Assembly: GCA_047639615.1 (NCBI GenBank)
Contig: JBLIOL010000076.1
Location: forward strand, 1 to 18,096
Length of the DNA stretch: 18,096 bases
Origin: CAYWNK01 sp047639615
GTDB taxonomy: Bacteria; Planctomycetota; UBA1135; GCA-002686595
Direction of reading: 5' to 3'
How positions within the stretch are numbered: position 1 is the stretch's first letter; each line of letters begins with the position of its first letter. Made by a program: the position numbers and the translations under genes. A model generated the notes under the pieces. It was given only the letters and a program-made list of their open reading frames with translations. It did not search any database and was not told the DNA's origin. Shown piece after piece: positions 13,772-18,096 of the stretch.

Positions 13772-14911
13772 CTAGAATACGAGGTACCCCAGGAGGGGGA
13801 GAAGCACGAACGCTCCGAAGACATATGCGAAGAGGTAGCCCACGTTCTTCTGGGCTTTCGCGGCGAGGAATTCAGCGCAGCGAATGGGAACGTGACGTAC
13901 TGCCGGGATCGGGTAGAAGATCAGGATCCCAGCGAGGTTGAAGAGGACGTGTACCAGTGCAATCGTCAGTCCAGCCGGGTTGTCCGTAGCTGAGCTGGCA
14001 AGAAGCCCGGTCATCGTGGTGCCTACGTTGGCTCCCAACATGATCGGGAAGGCGTTGGGCAGGGTCAAAACCCCCGCAGCGCACAAGGGCACGAGCAGCG
14101 AAGTGGTGATGCTCGAGGATTGCACAGCCACCGTTAGCACGGCGCCAAGGGCCATTCCGATCAATCCAGACCTGCCGAGCGCGTTGTTCAGTGCACGCTC
14201 CAGGGGTCCCGAGATAAGAATCCGCATGTTGCGGGTGATCAGGATGAGGCACATGATCGTTAGGCCGATTCCGACCGCAAGCATGCCCCCCGAAAGAGTC
14301 AAGCCCTCAAGCCCGAGGCCCTCGAGAGCACCTTGCACCAGCTTACCGCCAGCCTTGACCGCGCCCTTGATGGGCGAGTTGTAGGTGGCGCCCCCCTCGC
14401 TGCCAACGAAGAGGGTGGTGAGCCACTCGGCCGTATGTTGCAGCACCCCAGTGGCCAGCTCGATCGGCAGCAGCAAAGCCACGCAGGCCAGGTTGAAGAA
14501 GTCGTGCACCGTGGCGGCGGCAAAGGCGCGCCGGAACTCCTGTCCCTGACGCACGTGGCCGATGGAGACCAGGGTGTTGGTGATCGTCGTGCCGATGTTG
14601 GCGCCCATGATCATGGGCACCGCGGCTTTCAGCTTGAGCGCGCCCGCTCCCGTCTGCCCCACCAGGGCCACGATGGTCGAAGTCGTGGTGGAGGAGCTCT
14701 GCACCAGCACCGTCGCCAGCACACCGACCGAGAGACCAGCGAAGGGATTCTCCACCCCTGAAAAGAGGTCGCCCGCCGTGTCTTCGCCAACCGACTTGAT
14801 GGCAGCGCCCATCAAACGAATGGCGACCAGGAATCCGTAGAGGAGGCCTATTACAAGCAGGGATCGCAGAACTGCGAGTCGTCTTGTGGGCCGCGGGACG
14901 GGTGAGGTCAT
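13772..14911 (-). CDS. Na+/phosphate symporter, NptA/PF02690 family
   Basis: Inner-membrane Na+-coupled phosphate cotransporter, 379 residues. It contains the two inverted Na_Pi_cotrans repeats, each with the diagnostic QSSS: VLVQSSSTTTSTIVALVG (QSSS at 71-74) and VAVQSSSITTSLLVPLCAAG (QSSS at 264-267). Each is followed by a GAN-GTT motif (GANIGTT at 103-109; GANVGTT in the second half). Around eight or more hydrophobic segments are visible. The stretch between the repeats (about 165-205) is hydrophilic and Gly-rich and probably lies outside. The ATG at 14911 gives a short basic N-terminus before TM1. It stands 89 nt downstream of nadK and 23 nt upstream of phoU, which supports joint control of phosphate entry. 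The bacterial YjbB type carries a fused PhoU domain; this one does not. Confidence 0.93.
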   Translation of the reverse strand: MTSPVPRPTRRLAVLRSLLVIGLLYGFLVAIRLMGAAIKSVGEDTAGDLFSGVENPFAGLSVGVLATVLVQSSSTTTSTIVALVGQTGAGALKLKAAVPMIMGANIGTTITNTLVSIGHVRQGQEFRRAFAAATVHDFFNLACVALLLPIELATGVLQHTAEWLTTLFVGSEGGATYNSPIKGAVKAGGKLVQGALEGLGLEGLTLSGGMLAVGIGLTIMCLILITRNMRILISGPLERALNNALGRSGLIGMALGAVLTVAVQSSSITTSLLVPLCAAGVLTLPNAFPIMLGANVGTTMTGLLASSATDNPAGLTIALVHVLFNLAGILIFYPIPAVRHVPIRCAEFLAAKAQKNVGYLFAYVFGAFVLLPLLGYLVF

Positions 14912-15000
14912 GGATCTCGTTGAGCACCGGAGGCGCTACGGCGGGGAGTGTGGATGCAACCGCCAGGCCGAATCAAGCACCGCGTTGAGTTCTTTTTGAA

Positions 15001-15912
15001 CTACTCGTCGCTTCCCGGCGAGAGCAAGCTTCCACGCCATCCAAGGCGGTCCCGCAGGCGCTTCCACGGGTCCATTCCGTCCGGCAACAGCAGCGGGTAG
15101 GGGTACGCAGCACGGCGTACATGCACCGACTCCCCCACTTGCAAGGTGCCCGCCGGCTGACCATCCACGACCACCTGCGCGGGCCCAGCCAAGACCTCCA
15201 CCCGCAGGTCCGCGCCCGGCGCTAGCACCAAGGGCCTGTGGGACAGGGTATGGGCAGAGATCGGCGTGGCCACGATGCCGTCCATGGTGGGCGCCAGGAT
15301 CGGACCACCGGCGGCCAGGTTGTAGGCCGTGGAGCCACTGGGCGTGGCCAGGATCAGTCCATCCGCCCGATAGTCCCCCACCCGATCCCCGTCTGCCCGC
15401 AGGGACAGGGAGATCATGTTCGTGGAGGGCGAGCGCGCCAGCACCACGTCGTTCAGAGCTAAGAAACTGCGCCCATCCGGAGTGCGCACGTCGAGGCGCA
15501 TGCGCAGCTCCTGGGTCGCGTGGCCCTCCAGGGCATCGAGCAAGCCTTGCCGCCAGGCGGAAGCTTCCACGGGCGCTAGGAAGCCGACTCTGCCGTAGTT
15601 GATGCCAAGCACCGGCACAGGATCGTCGCCGAAGGAACGCACCGCCGTGAGCACGCTGCCGTCGCCACCGAGCACCACCACCAGGTCGGGCCGGCCGAAG
15701 GCCAGCTGGGGACCACCGTTTTCTGAGGCCGTGCAAAACTGGCGCACGTCAGCTTCCAAGTGCACCTCGAGGCCGCGCTCGAGCAGGAAGGCTTCCACCT
15801 CCGCCAGACGGGGCCGAACCTCAGGCTTGGCCCCGTCCGCCAAGACCACCACGCGGGCGATCTTCGCGGTGAATCGGCTACGAGGGCGCATACTTGGTTC
15901 CAGCTGGCTCAC
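15001..15912 (-). CDS. nadK: NAD kinase
   Basis: ATP- or polyphosphate-NAD kinase, making NADP+ in the cytoplasm, 303 residues. The family motifs are in order: LGGDGS (81-86, where most enzymes have GGDGT), NYGRVGFLAP (105-114), ALNDVV (152-157), and DGLILATPSGSTAY (184-197) followed by LAAGGPI. The C-terminal beta domain includes SHRPLVL and VVVDGQ. The start is GTG at 15912, overlapping the dxs stop by 4 nt (GTGA), which implies translational coupling to dxs. An ATG at 15891 is the alternative and would drop seven residues before the first strand. The pairing is functionally sensible, since later steps of the pathway started by DXS use NADPH. Confidence 0.95.
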   Translation of the reverse strand: MSQLEPSMRPRSRFTAKIARVVVLADGAKPEVRPRLAEVEAFLLERGLEVHLEADVRQFCTASENGGPQLAFGRPDLVVVLGGDGSVLTAVRSFGDDPVPVLGINYGRVGFLAPVEASAWRQGLLDALEGHATQELRMRLDVRTPDGRSFLALNDVVLARSPSTNMISLSLRADGDRVGDYRADGLILATPSGSTAYNLAAGGPILAPTMDGIVATPISAHTLSHRPLVLAPGADLRVEVLAGPAQVVVDGQPAGTLQVGESVHVRRAAYPYPLLLPDGMDPWKRLRDRLGWRGSLLSPGSDE

Positions 15913-17867
15913 CGAACTCGGGTTCCCCCGAGCAAGGCGCGCAGGCTGCGCTCCAGGCCGCCTACATCCAGACCGACCTCGGTCAGCTGCTCGTCCGTCG
16001 TGGTCTTGTGTTCGAGGAAGCGATCGGGAATGCCGAGCACCCGCACGCGCGCACCCGGATCGGGCAAGCGGCTCTGGAATTCGAGCACCGCGGAGCCAAA
16101 GCCCCCAGCACGCTGGTGTGCTTCGGCCGTTACCAAGTACTTGTGACTGCGCAGATGCTCCGTCAGCAGTGCCTCATCCAAAGGCTTGGTGAAGCGCGCA
16201 TCCACCACCGTGATGGCGATGCCGTCCTTAGCCAGACGCGCCGCCGCCTCCAGTGCCGGTTCCACCAGATGCCCGAGCGCCCAAAGGGCAATCTGCTTGC
16301 CCTCGCGCAGCACCTCAGCCTGGCCCAGCACCATATCGCGGCGCTCGGACTCGTGAATGGACTCTTTGGCCGGGCAGTTCCCGCGCGGGAAGCGCAAGGC
16401 TGTCGGGCCACCATGGTCCACCATGGCCGCCAGCATGCGGCGCACATCCGTAGCATCCCGCGGCGAGCCCAGCACGAAGTTGGGCAGGGTGCGCAGGATG
16501 GCCATATCGAAGACACCATTGTGAGTCGGTCCGTCCTGCCCCACAGGACCGGCGCGGTCCAGGGCCAGGGTCACGGGCAGATCCTGCAAGGCGACCTCCT
16601 GGAAGCACTGGTCGTAGCCGCGCTGCAGGAAGGTTGAATAGATCGCGACCACGGGGCGCAAGCCACACTTGGCCATGCCAGCCGCCATGGCCACCGCGTG
16701 CTGTTCGGTGATGCCCGTGTCGTGGAAGCGCGCCGGGAAGCGATCGGCGAAGTTCAAGAGGCCCGTGCCCGAGGGCATGCCCGCGGTCAAGGCGTGCACG
16801 CGCACGTCGTTCTCGGCCAATTGCTCGAGCGCATCGGCGAAGGCTTTGGTGAAGGCCGGCCCCTGGGGCGCGGACTTGGCGGCCTCGGCCGCACGCTGTT
16901 CCTCGCCCTTGGTCTTGTACGCGCGCGGCGCCTTACTCGGCTTGACCGCGTGCACACGCTCCGGGTGATTGGGTCCATCGGGATGGCCCTTACCCTTCTC
17001 CGTCAGCACGTGCAGCACCACCACACCGTCGAGCTTCGTCACCCGATCGAGCACCTCCACCAGGCCCTCCACGTCGTGCCCTTTCACAGGCCCCACGTAG
17101 CGCACACCCAGCTCCTCGAACACGTGCCCGGGAACCCAGGCATGGCGCATGATCTCGCCGAAATCGTCCAGGGCCTTATCCACCCGCGGACCGATCACGG
17201 GGATGGCCTGAATCAAACTCTTGGTCTCTTGACCCGCACGCTGCATCAGGCGATTGGAGCGGATTCTCGACAGGTACTCGGAAAGCGCTCCGACGGACTT
17301 GCTGATCGACCACTCGTTATCGTTGAGCACCACCAGCATCTTGTGGCCGGATGCACCGGCGTTGTTGATCGCTTCGAAAGCAACCCCCGCTCCAAGACTC
17401 GCGTCACCGATCACACTCACCACCTGGGGCGGGTTGGGCTCGTGCGCGAAGGCCGCGGCCATGCCTAGGCCTAGGCTGATAGACGTACCTGCGTGGCCCG
17501 TGTGGAACAGATCCTGATCCGACTCCGCCGGGTTGGTGAAGCCACACATGCCGCCCGTGCGCCGCAGGTTTTCGAAGCCCGCCTTGCGCCCGGTCAGAAT
17601 CTTGTGCGGGTAGCACTGGTGCGACACATCCCAGACCAAGCGATCGCGCTTGAAGTCGAACAGGTAGTGCAGGGCGACGGTCAGCTCGACCACGCCCAGG
17701 TTCGAACCGAGGTGCCCACCCGTGCGCTGCACGGAATCCAAGAGGAAGTCGCGCAGGTTCTGGCAGAGCTGCGGTAGTTCCTCACGGCTAAGCTTTTTGA
17801 CGTCGTCGGAGCCAGCGATTCCGTCGAGGAGGTTCTGGGGCTCCTCGCTGTTGCGGGGTTTGGTCAT
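15909..17867 (-). CDS. dxs: 1-deoxy-D-xylulose-5-phosphate synthase
   Basis: Thiamine-diphosphate enzyme that condenses pyruvate with glyceraldehyde 3-phosphate, the first step of the MEP isoprenoid pathway; 652 residues. Visible motifs are TGGHLGSNLGVVELT with catalytic H52 (E. coli H49), and GHAGTSISLGLGMA. The ThDP/Mg2+ motif reads GDASLGAGVAFEAINNAG (from 154) and ends in NDN (182-184). GITEQHAV carries the general-base E388 (E. coli E370), followed by YSTFLQRGYDQ and DRAGPVGQDGPTHNGVFD in the transketolase pyrimidine domain. The ThDP motif has GDA in place of GDG, a variant I associate with planctomycete DXS. The ATG at 17867 is supported by a GGAG Shine-Dalgarno 5 nt upstream (17873-17876), the clearest ribosome site in the window. 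A longer frame to 17939 is unlikely. It overlaps nadK by 4 nt. Confidence 0.96.
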   Translation of the reverse strand: MTKPRNSEEPQNLLDGIAGSDDVKKLSREELPQLCQNLRDFLLDSVQRTGGHLGSNLGVVELTVALHYLFDFKRDRLVWDVSHQCYPHKILTGRKAGFENLRRTGGMCGFTNPAESDQDLFHTGHAGTSISLGLGMAAAFAHEPNPPQVVSVIGDASLGAGVAFEAINNAGASGHKMLVVLNDNEWSISKSVGALSEYLSRIRSNRLMQRAGQETKSLIQAIPVIGPRVDKALDDFGEIMRHAWVPGHVFEELGVRYVGPVKGHDVEGLVEVLDRVTKLDGVVVLHVLTEKGKGHPDGPNHPERVHAVKPSKAPRAYKTKGEEQRAAEAAKSAPQGPAFTKAFADALEQLAENDVRVHALTAGMPSGTGLLNFADRFPARFHDTGITEQHAVAMAAGMAKCGLRPVVAIYSTFLQRGYDQCFQEVALQDLPVTLALDRAGPVGQDGPTHNGVFDMAILRTLPNFVLGSPRDATDVRRMLAAMVDHGGPTALRFPRGNCPAKESIHESERRDMVLGQAEVLREGKQIALWALGHLVEPALEAAARLAKDGIAITVVDARFTKPLDEALLTEHLRSHKYLVTAEAHQRAGGFGSAVLEFQSRLPDPGARVRVLGIPDRFLEHKTTTDEQLTEVGLDVGGLERSLRALLGGTRVR

Positions 17868-18023
17868 GGGGTCTCCGAATTCTACCGAATGAGGTCCTCC
17901 AGGGACCGCAAAGGAGCACTTCAGATAGCTAGGAGCCACCCTCGACCCAAAGCCTGGACCGGATTGGGGTGCGCCGAACTGGGGCTAGGAGCGTGTCGCA
18001 CATAGCCAACTTCGCGAGCCACG

Positions 18024-18096
18024 CGCCCTTTTCCGCGATGCTGCGTTGCACCAACCCCCAAGTAGCTACGGTTACGAGGGTCTTGGCGCGCCTTGC
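18024..18096. repeat. Long palindromic intergenic repeat (copy 2, cut by the window edge)
   Basis: Read on plus, GCTGCGTTGC (18040-18049), GTAGCTACGGTTACG (18062-18076) and GCGCCTTGC (18088-18096) match the three blocks of the copy at 795-884 read on minus. The spacers are nearly equal (12 against 11 nt, then the same 20-nt right segment), while the spacer bases differ. The left flank gcgcccttttccgcgat (18023-18039) should be the outer arm, and the complementary arm would lie just beyond the window. It lies upstream of dxs, separated from its start by about 155 nt with no recognisable gene. Confidence 0.7.

Noticed and set aside
14936..15736. 266-codon frame overlapping nadK on the same strand
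   Set aside because: The product is Gly/Arg/Ala-rich low-complexity sequence, while the overlapping nadK frame has all family motifs.
17879..17884. TAGAAT as a -10 box for dxs (minus strand)
   Set aside because: No -35 at proper spacing, and it lies so close to the ATG that the Shine-Dalgarno would be at or before the transcript start.

Overview
The window is a GC-rich, gene-dense, chromosomal housekeeping segment from a Gram-negative-type bacterium, most likely a member of the Planctomycetota. The phylum call is an inference. It rests on an exported beta-helix protein with a choice-of-anchor-Q-like motif and a C-terminal module I associate with marine planctomycete exported proteins, on the GDAS version of the DXS thiamine-diphosphate motif, on Lol-type lipoprotein export genes (so a double envelope), and on the weakness or absence of Shine-Dalgarno sites at nearly every start (dxs is the clear exception).

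Layout. Positions 1-746 (minus) hold the start of an RNase R-type exoribonuclease that runs off the left edge and lacks the usual N-terminal cold-shock domains. Positions 795-884 hold a long imperfect palindromic repeat. Positions 918-3756 (minus) encode a TldD/TldE-type metalloprotease pair. A divergent plus-strand gene (3936-5615) encodes a secreted parallel beta-helix protein; its stop lies 9 nt from the convergent stop of leuS (5625-8213, minus). The leuS upstream region carries a 33-bp tandem duplication and is followed by a tRNA-Ala(GGC) gene (8495-8570, plus). About 885 nt after the tRNA (8571-9455) have no recognisable gene but contain several good hairpins. lysS, a LolC/E-type permease gene and lolD then form a tight plus-strand operon (9456-13071). 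On the opposite strand, converging on lolD, lie phoU and a Na/Pi symporter gene (13080-14911), then nadK and dxs with a 4-nt overlap (15001-17867). The right edge cuts through a second copy of the palindromic repeat (from about 18024).

How the genes relate. LeuRS, LysRS and tRNA-Ala serve translation. RNase R serves RNA decay. LolC/E plus LolD form a lipoprotein-releasing ABC transporter. The symporter and PhoU form a phosphate uptake and control pair. NadK supplies NADP(H), which the later MEP isoprenoid pathway consumes, and DXS starts that pathway. TldD/TldE is a two-subunit protease that processes small or modified peptides in other bacteria.

I found no convincing new defence, biosynthetic or mobile system. 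The observations most worth checking are the palindromic repeat family, the shortened RNase R, the structured non-coding stretch after the tRNA, the PhoU with one degraded metal motif, and the exported beta-helix protein with its lineage-restricted C-terminal module.
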